Below, in pieces: positions 21,954 through 31,874 of a stretch of DNA of 34,967 nt. The notes under the pieces are model-generated. The model ran no database searches. It was given only the letters and a program-made list of their open reading frames with translations, and was not told the DNA's origin. Every line of letters starts with the position of its first letter. The stretch's first letter is position 1. Made by a program: the position numbers and the translations under genes. The stretch covers positions 1 to 34,967 of the forward strand of contig CANBVJ010000035.1 in the NCBI GenBank assembly GCA_947372865.1, in the 5' to 3' direction. Source of the DNA: Comamonadaceae bacterium. GTDB lineage: Bacteria > Pseudomonadota > Gammaproteobacteria > Burkholderiales > Burkholderiaceae_C.

Positions 21954-24013
21954 TGCCAGACGCGGGCTGGGCTGCTCGCCCCGGCGCGTCGGTGCGTCAC
22001 CAGCGCGGTGTGGCTACCGTCATGATGGCGCTGCTGGTGGGTTTGGCCGTGATGGCCAGTACCTTTGCCGTGGTGCAGTACGTGCGCACCAGCCAGGACC
22101 AGAGCATGACGGTGCATGCCCAAACCCAGGCGCAGATGAATGCCTGGGCTGGCGCCGAAATGGTGCGCCAGTACCTGCAGGGGCTCACCAGCGCGCAGCG
22201 CGCCAGCTTGCTGGCCAGCGTGCAATCGTCGTCTGCCAACACGGCCCTGAGTTTTTCCAGTGACATGGGCGTGCGCGCGGTGCTGTTGCCTGCCTCGACC
22301 AGCACCAATTTTTTGGCCCGCGTCACCGGCATTACCGCCGCAGCCAGCCCCAAGGCCAGGACCACGACCACCTTGGACCTCAATTACGGCGTCAGCGCCA
22401 GCACGGCCGGCCTGGGCACTTTGCGCGCTGCCTTCAAGTCGGGTATGGCGACCCAGCTCGACGGAACCATCACCCTGCAAACCGCCAGCGCCGATCAGGC
22501 GGTGATCAATATCCGCGGCGATCTGCTGTCCGGCGGCTACAGCCTTACAGGCGCCGACACCATCAACGCCACCGGCACCATCAACCTGGGCAGCAACTCC
22601 AGCTACCGGATTCTCAATTCCAACTGCGATGTCGTGATTGACGGCACCACCACCGCAGGCACGGTCAACGCCATGCGCCATGTGTGCGGCGGCGGCACGT
22701 CGCGGGTCAGCGGGGTGGCCACCGCCAATGGGTCGATTTCGATAAGCACCCAGAACAACGGCACCTTGGCGGCATTGGGCCGCAGCGTGGCCGACGGCAG
22801 TTGCAGCGCTTCGGGCTTTGCCGGTAGTGCTGCCCAAGCCCTGGCCGCCACGTGCCCCATGCCAGGCTTTGCCGGCGTCAACCTCGGCAGCGGCACCGCC
22901 AGCGTCGTCAAATCGGGTGTGGACGTTTACATGGGCACTGCCACGATTGGGAATCTGGCTGCCGCCCGCGACTTGGTGATCACCGGCTGGAACGGCAATG
23001 TCAACGGCACCGTCGGCCGCCAAGTGGTGCGCAACGGCTATAACTTTCAGGGCACCGTCACCACGGGCGGTGCCAGCCCCAGCATTACGCCGGTGCAAGC
23101 GCTAACGATTGAGGCCGACGCGCCCTTCAACGCCACCGACTACCGCGCCGCTGCCAATTACGCCTTTTACGTGAGCGGCAGCGACATCAAGGTCGATATC
23201 CAGAACGTGAACGGCGTGGGCGACGGCAGCTACTTTCTGGGCACCACCAGCCGGACCACCGCGATGCGCTATGTCTGCAGCTTTAGCGGCGACAACTGCA
23301 ACGCAGGCAACAAGAGGCTGGACTTGTGCACCGCCACGAACAATACCCAATGCCTGTCGTATGCGGCGGGCACCTGGACGCTGGCCACCGACATTGGCGC
23401 AGGCATGCGCCCCGGCGTGGCCTGGTTTAGCGGCGACCTGGTCGCCAGTACCGGCACCTACTACAACACCTTTGTCGCCACCGCCAACATCACCACCAGT
23501 GGCACCCACACCATCTATGCGCCCAACTATGCCGGGTATTCGGGCAAGGTGGGAGCCACCACGTATGCGCCCAGCGGCGTTTGCACCACGGCAGCGGGGG
23601 TGGCGATTGGCAACTACCCCGGCAACTTTTGCAACCTGACCAGCGCCAGTTTTGACCCGACCGCCGCCAGTGGTTTGGGCAGCTACGCCTATATGGCGGG
23701 CAGTTTTGGCGGCGCCAGCTACAACGCGGGTAGCTACCTTGGTGGCAACGTGGCGCTGGGCGGCGGCTCGGTCAACGGCTATGTGCTGGCGGGCAATGCG
23801 TTTTCCAGCGGTGGCGTGTCCACCATCCGGGGCTACGTCAGCTCACAGGGTTCTGGCGTGGCCAACGCCGGTCAAACCAGCAAAAATGCGACTTTGGGCG
23901 CCAACACCACCATCGATGTGCGCGCCTTGCCCGCCACGCTGGCGGCAGGCGGCGCCGCTAGCAGCGCGGCGGGCGCTGCTGTGGTGTCCATTCTGTATTC
24001 GCGCTACCTTTGA
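21953..24013 (+). CDS. giant PilX-like minor pilin with repeat-rich extension
   Basis: A 686-residue protein. The first ~75 residues look like PilX: basic leader ending RHQRG, then [26 protein letters not shown] without Glu5 (common in PilX) and a long helix ending [17 protein letters not shown]. PilX proteins are normally under 200 residues; here about 600 residues follow. They are rich in Gly, Ser, Thr, Asn and Ala with short strand-turn repeats ([40 protein letters not shown]), suggesting a beta-solenoid or adhesin-like region. Ten cysteines lie between about residues 225 and 560. The C-terminus is a hydrophobic [12 protein letters not shown]. It is the last gene of the block. A role as exposed tip adhesin, perhaps in place of PilY1, is inference. 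Confidence 0.75.
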   Translation: MPDAGWAARPGASVRHQRGVATVMMALLVGLAVMASTFAVVQYVRTSQDQSMTVHAQTQAQMNAWAGAEMVRQYLQGLTSAQRASLLASVQSSSANTALSFSSDMGVRAVLLPASTSTNFLARVTGITAAASPKARTTTTLDLNYGVSASTAGLGTLRAAFKSGMATQLDGTITLQTASADQAVINIRGDLLSGGYSLTGADTINATGTINLGSNSSYRILNSNCDVVIDGTTTAGTVNAMRHVCGGGTSRVSGVATANGSISISTQNNGTLAALGRSVADGSCSASGFAGSAAQALAATCPMPGFAGVNLGSGTASVVKSGVDVYMGTATIGNLAAARDLVITGWNGNVNGTVGRQVVRNGYNFQGTVTTGGASPSITPVQALTIEADAPFNATDYRAAANYAFYVSGSDIKVDIQNVNGVGDGSYFLGTTSRTTAMRYVCSFSGDNCNAGNKRLDLCTATNNTQCLSYAAGTWTLATDIGAGMRPGVAWFSGDLVASTGTYYNTFVATANITTSGTHTIYAPNYAGYSGKVGATTYAPSGVCTTAAGVAIGNYPGNFCNLTSASFDPTAASGLGSYAYMAGSFGGASYNAGSYLGGNVALGGGSVNGYVLAGNAFSSGGVSTIRGYVSSQGSGVANAGQTSKNATLGANTTIDVRALPATLAAGGAASSAAGAAVVSILYSRYL

Positions 24014-24050
24014 CGCCGCTGCGCGCCAAAACCTGCGGCATCAACCGGGG

Positions 24051-24056
24051 CACAAT
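24051..24056 (+). promoter_or_regulatory. possible -10 box of proA
   Basis: CACAAT lies 34 bases before the proA ATG. The same CACAAT-GG context occurs upstream of kup (26930). No -35 box is seen at the proper distance. Confidence 0.25.
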
Positions 24057-24089
24057 GGACGCCAACGCCCCATCGGTGAAAATTGCTCC

Positions 24090-25382
24090 ATGACCGCCAC
24101 TTCTACCTCCGCCGCCATTTCCGACTACGCCCACACCCTGGGCGCCCAGGCCAAGGCCGCCAGCGCCCTGATGGCCAGCGCGTCCACCGCCGTCAAAAAC
24201 CGCGCGCTCAAGCGCCTGGCCGTCCTGTTGCGCGACAACACCGCCGCGCTGCAGATCGACAACGCCAAGGACCTGGACCGCGCCCGCGCCGCCGGACTGG
24301 CTGCGCCCCTGGTGGACCGCCTCAAGCTCACCCCCGCCGTGCTGGAAACCTGCGCCCAAGGCTGCGAACAGCTCGCCGCCATGGCCGATGTGATTGGCGA
24401 AGTCGTCGGCATGAAGCAGCAGCCCAGCGGCATTCGCGTGGGCCAGATGCGCGTGCCCATTGGCGTGTTTGGCATGATTTTCGAGAGCCGCCCCAACGTG
24501 ACCATTGAGGCTGCCAGCCTCTCCATCAAAAGCGGCAACGCTTGCATCCTGCGCGGCGGCTCCGAGGCGATTGATTCCAACAAAGCGCTGGCGCTGCTGG
24601 TGGAACAGGCACTCGTGGACAGCGGCCTGCCCGCGCACGCAGTGCAACTGGTGCAAACCACGGACCGCGCGGTGGTGGGCGAACTCATCACCATGCCGCA
24701 GTTTGTGGACGTGATCATTCCGCGCGGCGGCAAGGGCCTGATCGAACGCATCAGCCGCGACGCCAAAGTGCCCGTCATCAAGCACCTGGACGGCAACTGC
24801 CACACCTACGTGGACGACCCTTGCGACATCGCCATGGCCGTAGCCGTGGCCGACAACGCCAAAACCCAAAAGTACAGCCCCTGCAACGCCAGCGAAAGCC
24901 TGTTGGTGGCGCGCGGCGTGGCCGCAGAGTTTTTGCCCAAAATCGGCGCCATTTACGCCGCCAAGGGTGTGGAAATGCGCTGCTGCCCTGGGTCTAAAGC
25001 GATTTTGGCCAGCGTGCCGGGCGCAAACCTGCAAGATGCCAGCGAACAAGACTGGTTCGAGGAATACCTGGCGCCCATCATCAGCATCCGCTTGGTGGAC
25101 GGCGTGGACGAGGCCATCGGCCACATCAACCACTATTCCAGCCACCACACCGACGCCATCCTCACCCGCGACCACATGCACGCCCAGCGCTTTTTGCGTG
25201 AAGTGGACTCGGCCAGCGTCATGGTCAACACCAGCACCCGCTTTGCCGACGGTTTTGAGTACGGCCTGGGCGCAGAAATCGGCATTTCCACCGACAAATT
25301 CCACGCCCGCGGCCCTGTAGGTATCGAAGGCCTGACCTCGCTCAAATATGTGGTGCTGGGGCAGGGGGAAGTGCGGGGCTAG
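24090..25382 (+). CDS. proA: gamma-glutamyl phosphate reductase
   Basis: A 430-residue NADPH-dependent reductase converting gamma-glutamyl phosphate to glutamate-5-semialdehyde in proline synthesis. The aldehyde-dehydrogenase fold is recognisable from [46 protein letters not shown] and [11 protein letters not shown]. The catalytic cysteine is Cys265 in [13 protein letters not shown]. The end has [35 protein letters not shown], a strong family block. The frame is open upstream into the pilin gene; ATG 24090 gives the usual length plus a short Ser/Thr-rich N-terminus. There are 76 bases to the pilin gene ahead and 140 to gshA behind; no terminator is seen between the pilin block and proA. Confidence 0.97.
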   Translation: MTATSTSAAISDYAHTLGAQAKAASALMASASTAVKNRALKRLAVLLRDNTAALQIDNAKDLDRARAAGLAAPLVDRLKLTPAVLETCAQGCEQLAAMADVIGEVVGMKQQPSGIRVGQMRVPIGVFGMIFESRPNVTIEAASLSIKSGNACILRGGSEAIDSNKALALLVEQALVDSGLPAHAVQLVQTTDRAVVGELITMPQFVDVIIPRGGKGLIERISRDAKVPVIKHLDGNCHTYVDDPCDIAMAVAVADNAKTQKYSPCNASESLLVARGVAAEFLPKIGAIYAAKGVEMRCCPGSKAILASVPGANLQDASEQDWFEEYLAPIISIRLVDGVDEAIGHINHYSSHHTDAILTRDHMHAQRFLREVDSASVMVNTSTRFADGFEYGLGAEIGISTDKFHARGPVGIEGLTSLKYVVLGQGEVRG

Positions 25383-25522
25383 TATCTGCACTGGTCGTCG
25401 GTGCGCGCCCGGCTTTGTTTACCTGCGCGGGCAGGCGCTTGCATTTCTGCAAAAGGCCACCACCTACCACCCACGGGTTTTTTGCCCGATCTTGGTACTT
25501 TACCCATGAAAGCAGCACAGCT

Positions 25523-26809
25523 ATGGTCCCCCACCTCGTCACCGCACTGACTGGCCCCATCAACGAGCTGGAGCAGCGCGTGCTTGACACCATGCCCGCC
25601 ATTGAGCGCTGGTTCCGGCTGGAATGGATGGAGCACACGCCGCCGTTCTACACGTCGGTGGATGTGCGCAACGCCGGCTTCAAGCTCGCGCCGGTGGACA
25701 CCGATTTCTACCCTAGCGGCTGGAACAACTTGACCCCGGCCATGCTGCCGCTGGCGGTGCAGGCGGCCATGGCGGCGATCGAGAAAATCTGCCCCGAGGC
25801 GCGCAACCTGCTCATCATTCCCGAGCACAACACGCGAAACACCTTTTATTTGAGCAATCTGGCGCAATTGCGCCGCATTTTTCATATGGCGGGCCTGCAT
25901 GTGCGCATCGGCTCCATCAGCCCCGAGGTGAAAAAAGCCACGGTCATTGAGCTGCCCGGCGGCGAAAGCATCACGCTCGAACCAGTGATCCGCACCAATG
26001 GCCGCATCGGGGTGAAAGACTTTGACCCCTGCACAATTTTGCTCAACAACGATTTGCACGCCGGTATTCCCGGCATTCTGGAAGACCTGCACCAGCAGTA
26101 TTTGCTGCCGCCGCTGCACGCGAGCTGGACGACGCGGCGAAAAAGCATGCATTTCAAGTGCTACGAAGAGATCGCCAAACGCTTTGGCAAGCTCATCGGC
26201 ATCGACCCCTGGCTCATCAACCCGCTGTTTGACACCTGTGGCGACGTGGACCTGGCCAGTGCCGCTGGTGTGGCCAAACTCACGTCCGGGGTGGACGCGC
26301 TTCTGGCCAAGATCCGCAAGAAGTACAAGGAATACGGCATCAAGGAAAAGCCGTTTGTGGTGGTCAAGGCCAACAACGGCAGCAGCGGCATGGGCCTGAT
26401 GACGGTGCGCGACAGCAAAGACCTATCCACCCTGCTGCAAAAAAATGCGGCCTCGGGCCAGCCCCAAGGCGTGCTGCAGGAGCTGATCTTGCAAGAAGGC
26501 GTGCTGACCAACGAGCGCATGAACGACGCCGTGGCCGAACCGGTGGTGTATTTGATGGACCGCTACGTGGTGGGCGGCTTTTACCGCGTCCACGCGGAGC
26601 GTGGCATTGACGAAAACCTGAGCGCGCCGGGTTCGAGCTATGTGCCGCTGGCCTTTGGCGCCAGCACGCAATTGCCGCAGTTGGGCGTGCGCCCCGGCGC
26701 GAGCGACCCAAACCGCTTTTATATGTATGGCGTGGTGGGCCGCCTGGCCATGCTGGCGGCGAGCTACGAACTCGAAGCCACCGACCCGGAAGCCGATCTA
26801 GAAGCCTGA
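25523..26809 (+). CDS. gshA: glutamate-cysteine ligase, proteobacterial GshA type
   Basis: A 428-residue enzyme for the first step of glutathione synthesis, joining glutamate and cysteine with ATP. It belongs to the GshA family (PF08886) found in Burkholderiales and relatives, unrelated in sequence to the E. coli enzyme. Landmarks are [20 protein letters not shown] at the start, [47 protein letters not shown], and the ATP-grasp-like [15 protein letters not shown]. The frame is open for 36 codons upstream, but the family N-terminus begins at 25523. gshB, the second step, lies 3.3 kb downstream behind kup and the BenE gene on the same strand. Confidence 0.93.
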   Translation: MVPHLVTALTGPINELEQRVLDTMPAIERWFRLEWMEHTPPFYTSVDVRNAGFKLAPVDTDFYPSGWNNLTPAMLPLAVQAAMAAIEKICPEARNLLIIPEHNTRNTFYLSNLAQLRRIFHMAGLHVRIGSISPEVKKATVIELPGGESITLEPVIRTNGRIGVKDFDPCTILLNNDLHAGIPGILEDLHQQYLLPPLHASWTTRRKSMHFKCYEEIAKRFGKLIGIDPWLINPLFDTCGDVDLASAAGVAKLTSGVDALLAKIRKKYKEYGIKEKPFVVVKANNGSSGMGLMTVRDSKDLSTLLQKNAASGQPQGVLQELILQEGVLTNERMNDAVAEPVVYLMDRYVVGGFYRVHAERGIDENLSAPGSSYVPLAFGASTQLPQLGVRPGASDPNRFYMYGVVGRLAMLAASYELEATDPEADLEA

Positions 26810-26842
26810 AACCGGGGACCGGCGCGCGCGAATACCGGTTTT
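26808..26842 (+). terminator. possible terminator behind gshA
   Basis: AAACCGG at the gshA stop pairs with CCGGTTT (26835-26841), followed by further T. The loop is GC-rich and 19 bases long, with an alternative inner ACCGG/CCGG pairing. The T-tract is short, so efficiency is doubtful. Confidence 0.35.
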
Positions 26843-26863
26843 CTGTCGCTTGGGCGACGCTTG

Positions 26864-26880
26864 TTGCTGCAATGCAGCAA
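26864..26880. promoter_or_regulatory. perfect inverted repeat upstream of kup
   Basis: TTGCTGC-AAT-GCAGCAA is an exact 7-3-7 inverted repeat about 70 bases before the kup start. It could be a regulator site or a hairpin; a smaller GTCGC-TTGG-GCGAC hairpin lies just before it. Confidence 0.35.
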
Positions 26881-26929
26881 ATTACGCGGCATTTTTCACG
26901 CATTCACCGTATTTCTGGCCGGGCGCGGG

Positions 26930-26935
26930 CACAAT
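26930..26935 (+). promoter_or_regulatory. possible -10 box of kup
   Basis: CACAAT overlaps the in-frame ATG at 26934. If it is a promoter element, the real kup start must be downstream; this favours ATG 26952. A TTCACC at 26903 is a weak -35 candidate with a 21-base spacer. Confidence 0.3.
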
Positions 26936-26951
26936 GGCGCTCCCTTACAGA

Positions 26952-28856
26952 ATGGAACCCGGGTCGCTCCTGCGCCCGGATCGACGCTTGTCTGCTTCAA
27001 AATCTTCTCTCACGGCGCTCACCCTAGGCGCCATTGGCGTGGTGTACGGCGACATCGGCACCAGCGTGCTGTATGCGCTCAAAGAGGTTTTCGGTTCCGG
27101 CCATGTGCCGTTCACGCCGGACAATGTCTACGGCATCCTGTCCATGATTTTCTGGACGCTGACCGTCATCGTCTCGCTCAAGTACGTGGTGCTGGTGCTG
27201 CGCGCCGACAATGCGGGCGAGGGCGGCCTGATCGCCATGCTGGCGCTGGCCTCCCAAGCCGTCAAAGACCGGCCCACGCTGCGCCGGGTGCTGCTCAATG
27301 TCGGCATTTTCGGCACCTGTCTGTTTTATGGCGACGGCGTGATCACCCCGGCCATTTCGGTGCTGGGTGCGGTGGAGGGTCTGGAGATCATTTCGCCCAG
27401 GTTTCTCAAATACGTGGTGCCCATTACCCTGGTGATCCTGTTTGGCCTGTTTTTGGTACAAAAACGCGGCACCGCCGGCATTGGCAAGTTTTTTGGCCCC
27501 ATCACGCTGCTGTGGTTTGCGGCGATTGCGGTGTTGGGCGTGGTGCACATTGCCAGCAATCCCCATATTTTGGTGGCCTTGAACCCGTATTACGCCTTGG
27601 CTTTTGTCTGGGAAAACCCGGGCGTGACTTTTGTCTTGCTGGGCGCCGTGGTGCTTTGCGTGACCGGTGCCGAGGCGCTGTACGCGGACCTGGGCCATTT
27701 CGGCAAAAAGCCGATCCGCCTGGCCTGGTTCAGCGTGGTGATGCCCTGCCTGACCTTGAACTACTTTGGCCAAGGTGCGCTTTTGCTGAGCAACCCGGCT
27801 GCGGTCAAAAACCCGTTTTACATGATGGCGCCCGACTGGGCGCTTTTGCCGCTGGTGGTACTGGCCACCATGGCGGCGGTGATTGCGTCGCAGGCGCTGA
27901 TTACCGGCGCTTTTAGTGTGACCAAGCAGGTCATTCAACTGGGCTACCTGCCGCGCCTGAACCTGGTCCACACCAGCGTGCGCGAGGCGGGGCAAATCTA
28001 CATTCCCTTTGTCAACTGGGGCCTGTTTGCCGCCATTGTGCTGGCGGTGGTGATGTTCAAGTCTTCCAGCAACCTGGCGGCGGCCTATGGCATTGCGGTG
28101 TGCACCGACATGCTGATCACCACGGTGTTGACCTTTTACGTGGTGCGCTACGGCTGGAAATACCCGCTGAGCCTGTGTCTGCTTTCCACCGGATTTTTCT
28201 TTGTGGTCGACTTCAGCTTTTGGGGCTCCAACCTGCTCAAGTTGTTTGACGGCGGCTGGTTTCCGCTGCTCATTGGCGCGGTGGTGTTCCTGTTCATGGG
28301 CACCTGGAAAGACGGGCGCACGCTGCTGAGCTCCAAGCTCAAAGCCGATTCCATGGATTTGCTGAGCTTTTTGGAAGCCGTATTCGTCAGCCCGCCCACG
28401 CGCGTCGAAGGCACAGCCGTGTTTTTGACCGCAGCCGTAGGCACCGTGCCCAACGCCTTGCTGCACAACCTCAAACACAACAAGGTGCTGCACGACACCA
28501 ACCTGTTTGTTACCGTGCGCAACCACGAGGTGCCCTGGATCGGGCTGGACAAGCGCATCGAGATTGAACGCCTGGGCCACGACTGCTGGCAGGTGCTGAT
28601 CAACTACGGCTTCAAGAACGACCCCGACGTGCCCCGCGCCCTGCAGCAGCTCAAAGGCCGCGGCGTGGCGCTGGATCCGATGATGACGAGTTACTTCTTG
28701 TCGCGCGACACCGTGGTGCCCACGCTGGGCGAAGGCATGGCGCAGTGGCGCGAAAAGCTCTTTGCCCAAATGCACCACAACGCCAGCAGCGCGGCCGACT
28801 TCCTGAACCTGCCCAGCAACTCGGTGGTCGAGCTGGGCTCCAAAATCGAAATCTAG
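26952..28856 (+). CDS. kup: low-affinity potassium transporter Kup
   Basis: A 634-residue inner-membrane K+ symporter of the KUP/HAK/KT family, with about 12 membrane helices in the first ~450 residues and a soluble C-terminal domain. The family's opening motif is seen as [19 protein letters not shown], with Val where most members have Pro (GDIGTSPLY). Others are [48 protein letters not shown] and [12 protein letters not shown]. The start at 26952 ([12 protein letters not shown]) gives about the usual length; upstream ATGs at 26934 and GTG/TTG further back overlap the promoter region. The BenE gene follows 6 bases after the stop, so the two are co-transcribed. Confidence 0.94.
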   Translation: MEPGSLLRPDRRLSASKSSLTALTLGAIGVVYGDIGTSVLYALKEVFGSGHVPFTPDNVYGILSMIFWTLTVIVSLKYVVLVLRADNAGEGGLIAMLALASQAVKDRPTLRRVLLNVGIFGTCLFYGDGVITPAISVLGAVEGLEIISPRFLKYVVPITLVILFGLFLVQKRGTAGIGKFFGPITLLWFAAIAVLGVVHIASNPHILVALNPYYALAFVWENPGVTFVLLGAVVLCVTGAEALYADLGHFGKKPIRLAWFSVVMPCLTLNYFGQGALLLSNPAAVKNPFYMMAPDWALLPLVVLATMAAVIASQALITGAFSVTKQVIQLGYLPRLNLVHTSVREAGQIYIPFVNWGLFAAIVLAVVMFKSSSNLAAAYGIAVCTDMLITTVLTFYVVRYGWKYPLSLCLLSTGFFFVVDFSFWGSNLLKLFDGGWFPLLIGAVVFLFMGTWKDGRTLLSSKLKADSMDLLSFLEAVFVSPPTRVEGTAVFLTAAVGTVPNALLHNLKHNKVLHDTNLFVTVRNHEVPWIGLDKRIEIERLGHDCWQVLINYGFKNDPDVPRALQQLKGRGVALDPMMTSYFLSRDTVVPTLGEGMAQWREKLFAQMHHNASSAADFLNLPSNSVVELGSKIEI

Positions 28857-28862
28857 GCTGGC

Positions 28863-30077
28863 GTGCAGTTTTTCAAAGACCTGAGCTGGTCCAGCTTTAC
28901 CGCCGGTTTTGTGGCGGTGCTGGTGGGCTTCACCAGCTCCATTGCCATCGTGTTTCAGGCCGCGCAGGCCTTTGGCGCCACCCCGGCCATGCTGGCCTCG
29001 TGGTTGTGGGCCATTGGCATTGGCATGGGCTTGACCACGGCGCTGCCGTCCCTGTGGTTGCGCAAGCCGGTGATGGTGGCCTGGAGCACGCCAGGTGCGG
29101 CCGTGCTGGCCAGCGCCGGGCTGGCGGGCGGCTACACCATGGGCGACGCGGTGGGCGCTTTCATGATGAGTGCCGCGCTCATCGTGCTGGCGGGCGCCAC
29201 CGGCTGGTTCGAACGGGTGATGAACCGCATTCCGGTGGCGCTGGCCTCGGCCCTTCTGGCCGGCGTGCTGGCGCGCTTTGGCCTGGCCGGCTTTGCCGCA
29301 GCCCAGTCGGCGCTGCCGCTGGTGGTGCTGATGCTGCTGACCTATTTGCTGGGCAAGCGCTTTGCGCCGCGCTACGCGGTGCCCGCTACTTTGCTGTTTG
29401 CGGTGCTGTTTGTGGCCGGGCAAAACGGGTTTGCGCAGGTGGATATTCCGCTGGGGCTGACGGTGCCGGTGTTTGTGGCGCCTATTTTTTCGTTCTCGGC
29501 CTTTGTCAGCCTGGCGCTGCCCTTGTTTGTGGTGACCATGGCCTCGCAAAACCTGCCTGGCGTGGCCGCCATCCGCGCCTCGGGCTTTGGTGACGAGCGC
29601 GCACATGGCGGTGACGCGGGCTTGCCCATCTCCAAAATCATCACGCTCACGGGACTTACCACGCTGGTGCTGGCGCCACTGGGCGCGTTTTCGCTCAACC
29701 TGAGCGCCATTACTGCGGCCATCTGCATGGGCCCCGAGGCGCACCCGGACCGTGCACGGCGCTACACGGCGGCCGTGTCTTGCGGCGTGCTGTACATCGG
29801 CTTAGGCCTGTTTGGCGCCACCATCATGGCGGTGCTGACCGCGTTTCCCAAAGAACTGGTGGCAGCCATTGCCGGGCTGGCGCTCATGGGCACCATTGGC
29901 AGCGCGCTGGCCGCCGCCCTGCACAAAGAAGCCGACCGCGAGGCTGCCATGGTGACTTTCCTCATCACGCTCAGCGGCGTGGTTATTGGCGGTGTGGGTT
30001 CGGCCTTTTGGGGCGTGGTGGCCGGGGCCATGGCCCTGGCTGTGCAACACTACCGGCCCGCCAAGCGCCAGGCCTGA
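28863..30077 (+). CDS. BenE-family transporter (benzoate/H+ symporter type)
   Basis: A 404-residue inner-membrane protein with about 12 hydrophobic segments, starting at GTG 28863. The BenE features are FVAVLVGFTSSIAIVFQAAQAFG, WSTPGAAVLA, ASALLAGVLARFGL, MASQNLPGVAAIRASGF and a late TFLITLSGVVIGGVGSAFWG. Family members import benzoate with protons in aromatic degraders, but no benzoate catabolic genes are in this window, so the substrate is open. It follows kup by 6 bases and is 77 bases ahead of gshB. The length is complete. Confidence 0.88.
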   Translation: MQFFKDLSWSSFTAGFVAVLVGFTSSIAIVFQAAQAFGATPAMLASWLWAIGIGMGLTTALPSLWLRKPVMVAWSTPGAAVLASAGLAGGYTMGDAVGAFMMSAALIVLAGATGWFERVMNRIPVALASALLAGVLARFGLAGFAAAQSALPLVVLMLLTYLLGKRFAPRYAVPATLLFAVLFVAGQNGFAQVDIPLGLTVPVFVAPIFSFSAFVSLALPLFVVTMASQNLPGVAAIRASGFGDERAHGGDAGLPISKIITLTGLTTLVLAPLGAFSLNLSAITAAICMGPEAHPDRARRYTAAVSCGVLYIGLGLFGATIMAVLTAFPKELVAAIAGLALMGTIGSALAAALHKEADREAAMVTFLITLSGVVIGGVGSAFWGVVAGAMALAVQHYRPAKRQA

Positions 30078-30154
30078 AACGCCGGCTGCCCCGCTATTTA
30101 TTGCCGCTGCGGCCTCTTGGCGCCGCACGACCCGTCTGTCTGGAGAATCCCTTT

Positions 30155-31117
30155 ATGCAAATTTTGTTCGTGGCCGACCCGCTGGAGTCTTTCCAGATCT
30201 ACAAAGACACCACCTTTGCCATGATGCGCGAAGCCCAGGCGCGCGGCCACACGGTGGCGGCCTGCGAGCCGCGCGAGCTCATTTGGCGCAGCGGCGGCGT
30301 GGTGCAGGCGCTGGTGCGCCAGATTCGCCTGACCGGCGACCCGGCGGACTGGTTTTTTCTGGAGAGCGGCGCGGTGCGCGAGCTGCGCAGCTTTGACGCC
30401 ATCGTGATGCGCAAGGACCCGCCGTTTGACAGCGAGTTTTTCTATGCCACACACTTGCTGCAGCAAGCCGAGCGCGAGGGTGCAAAGGTGTTCAACAAGC
30501 CGCGCGCCCTGCGCGACCACCCCGAGAAGCTGGCGATCATGGAGTTCCCCCAGTTCATTGGCCCCACGCTGGTCACGCGCGACGCTGTGGCGGTGCGCGG
30601 TTTTCATGAAGAGCACCGCGATATCATCCTCAAACCACTCGACGGCATGGGCGGCAGCGGCATTTTTCGGATCAAGGACGATGGCTTGAACCTGGGCGCG
30701 ATCACCGAAACGCTCAACCGCGACGGCGCACAAAGCCTGATGGTGCAAAAGTTTTTGCCCGCCATTCGCGAGGGCGACAAGCGCGTGCTGGTGATTGGCG
30801 GCAAGCCGGTGCCGTTTTGCCTGGCGCGCATTCCCCAGGGCGGCGAGGTGCGGGGCAATCTGGCGGCCGGTGGCCTAGGCGTAGCGCAGCCGCTCAACAC
30901 GGCGGACCGCGCCGTGGCCGAGGCCATTGGCCCGGTGCTGGCAGCGCGCGGCTTGCTGCTGGTGGGCCTGGACATCATCGGCACCAGCTTGACCGAAATT
31001 AATGTGACCAGCCCGACCTGCTTTCAGGAAATCACCGACCAGACCGGCTTTGACGTGGCCGCCATGTTCATGGATGCGCTGGAAACGGCTGCCGCACAAA
31101 AGGTTGTCCGTCAATAA
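30155..31117 (+). CDS. gshB: glutathione synthetase
   Basis: A 320-residue ATP-grasp ligase adding glycine to gamma-glutamylcysteine. Landmarks are MQILFVADPLESFQIYKDTTFAMM at the N-terminus, VMRKDPPFDSEFFYATHLL, ILKPLDGMGGSGIFR (ATP-grasp glycine loop) and GLDIIGTSLTEINVTSPTCFQEI at the end. The frame is open upstream, but GGAG (30142-30145) before the ATG at 30155 and the family N-terminus fix the start. The 3' end overlaps the amidotransferase gene on the other strand by 50 bases. Confidence 0.96.
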   Translation: MQILFVADPLESFQIYKDTTFAMMREAQARGHTVAACEPRELIWRSGGVVQALVRQIRLTGDPADWFFLESGAVRELRSFDAIVMRKDPPFDSEFFYATHLLQQAEREGAKVFNKPRALRDHPEKLAIMEFPQFIGPTLVTRDAVAVRGFHEEHRDIILKPLDGMGGSGIFRIKDDGLNLGAITETLNRDGAQSLMVQKFLPAIREGDKRVLVIGGKPVPFCLARIPQGGEVRGNLAAGGLGVAQPLNTADRAVAEAIGPVLAARGLLLVGLDIIGTSLTEINVTSPTCFQEITDQTGFDVAAMFMDALETAAAQKVVRQ

Positions 31118-31874
31118 ACACCTGCAGCTCGCCGGGCGCCATGGCGACCCAGGCCTCGTTGGAGGTGAGTGGCTCGGTCACCACAATGGCCTGGCGGTCG
31201 TCGGGGCAATTGAGCTGTGAGAGGTCCACGCTCAGGTCTTCGTCCTTGAGCTGCACTTCGCTAAACGGGTGCTGGCGCAGCACATAGTGCAGCTTGGTGC
31301 TGGCGTGCGCCCACAGCGCCTGGCCGTTGCTGAGCAAGAAGTTGAAGGTGCCGTGCTGGGCGATGCGCTGGGCCAGGTCGCGCAGCGTGTGCGTGAGCTC
31401 GGTCTCGGACGGCACGCCGGCGTGCGACTTGTTCATCTCTTGCAGCATCCAGCAAAAAGCGAGTTCGCTGTCGGTGGTGCCCACGGGGCGAAAGCTGCCG
31501 TGTAGCAGGGGCGCGAAGTCTTTCAGATCGCCGTTGTGCGCAAACACCCAGTAGCGGCCCCAGAGTTCACGCACAAAGGGGTGGCAGTTTTCCACGTTGA
31601 CCGCGCCCACCGTGGCCTTGCGCACATGGGCCACCACGTTGTGGCTTTTGATGGGATAGCTGCGCAGCATTTGCGCGATGGGCGAGGTAGCGGCACTTTC
31701 CTTGTCCACAAAGTGCCGCGCCGCTTTGCCTGGCTGGTCGCCGTCGCTCTCAAAAAAGGCAATACCCCAACCGTCCGAATGGTGGTCGGTACAGCCTCCG
31801 CGCTGGGCAAAACCGGTAAAACTCAGGGTCAGGCTGGCCGGCAGGCGGCTGTTCATTCCAAGCAATTGGCACAT
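31068..31874 (-). CDS. class II glutamine amidotransferase (YafJ-like)
   Basis: A 268-residue Ntn-type amidotransferase domain protein. The nucleophile is Cys2, exposed after removal of Met1 (MCQLLGMNS). Conserved blocks include DHHSDGWGIAFF, VVAHVRKATVGAVNVENCHPF, WVFAHNGDL and GTTDSELAFCWML, all of the GATase_6/YafJ type that hydrolyses glutamine to deliver ammonia. There is no second catalytic domain, so the acceptor is unknown. The last 50 bases lie on the opposite strand of the gshB 3' end. It is behind the tautomerase gene on the minus strand with a 52-base gap. Confidence 0.9.
   Translation of the reverse strand: MCQLLGMNSRLPASLTLSFTGFAQRGGCTDHHSDGWGIAFFESDGDQPGKAARHFVDKESAATSPIAQMLRSYPIKSHNVVAHVRKATVGAVNVENCHPFVRELWGRYWVFAHNGDLKDFAPLLHGSFRPVGTTDSELAFCWMLQEMNKSHAGVPSETELTHTLRDLAQRIAQHGTFNFLLSNGQALWAHASTKLHYVLRQHPFSEVQLKDEDLSVDLSQLNCPDDRQAIVVTEPLTSNEAWVAMAPGELQVFIDGQPFVRQPFPAHP

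Noticed and set aside
24010-24056. TTGACG as a -35 box for proA
   Set aside because: It overlaps the end of the pilin gene and lies 35 bases from the CACAAT box, far beyond a working spacer.
23958-25391. 477-codon minus-strand open frame opposite proA
   Set aside because: Composition typical of an antisense shadow; proA on the plus strand is certain.
27024-29744. Very long (906-codon) minus-strand open frame opposite kup and the BenE gene
   Set aside because: Shadow of GC3-biased coding sequence; the protein is His/Gln/Arg/Gly-rich without domains, while both plus-strand genes are well recognised.
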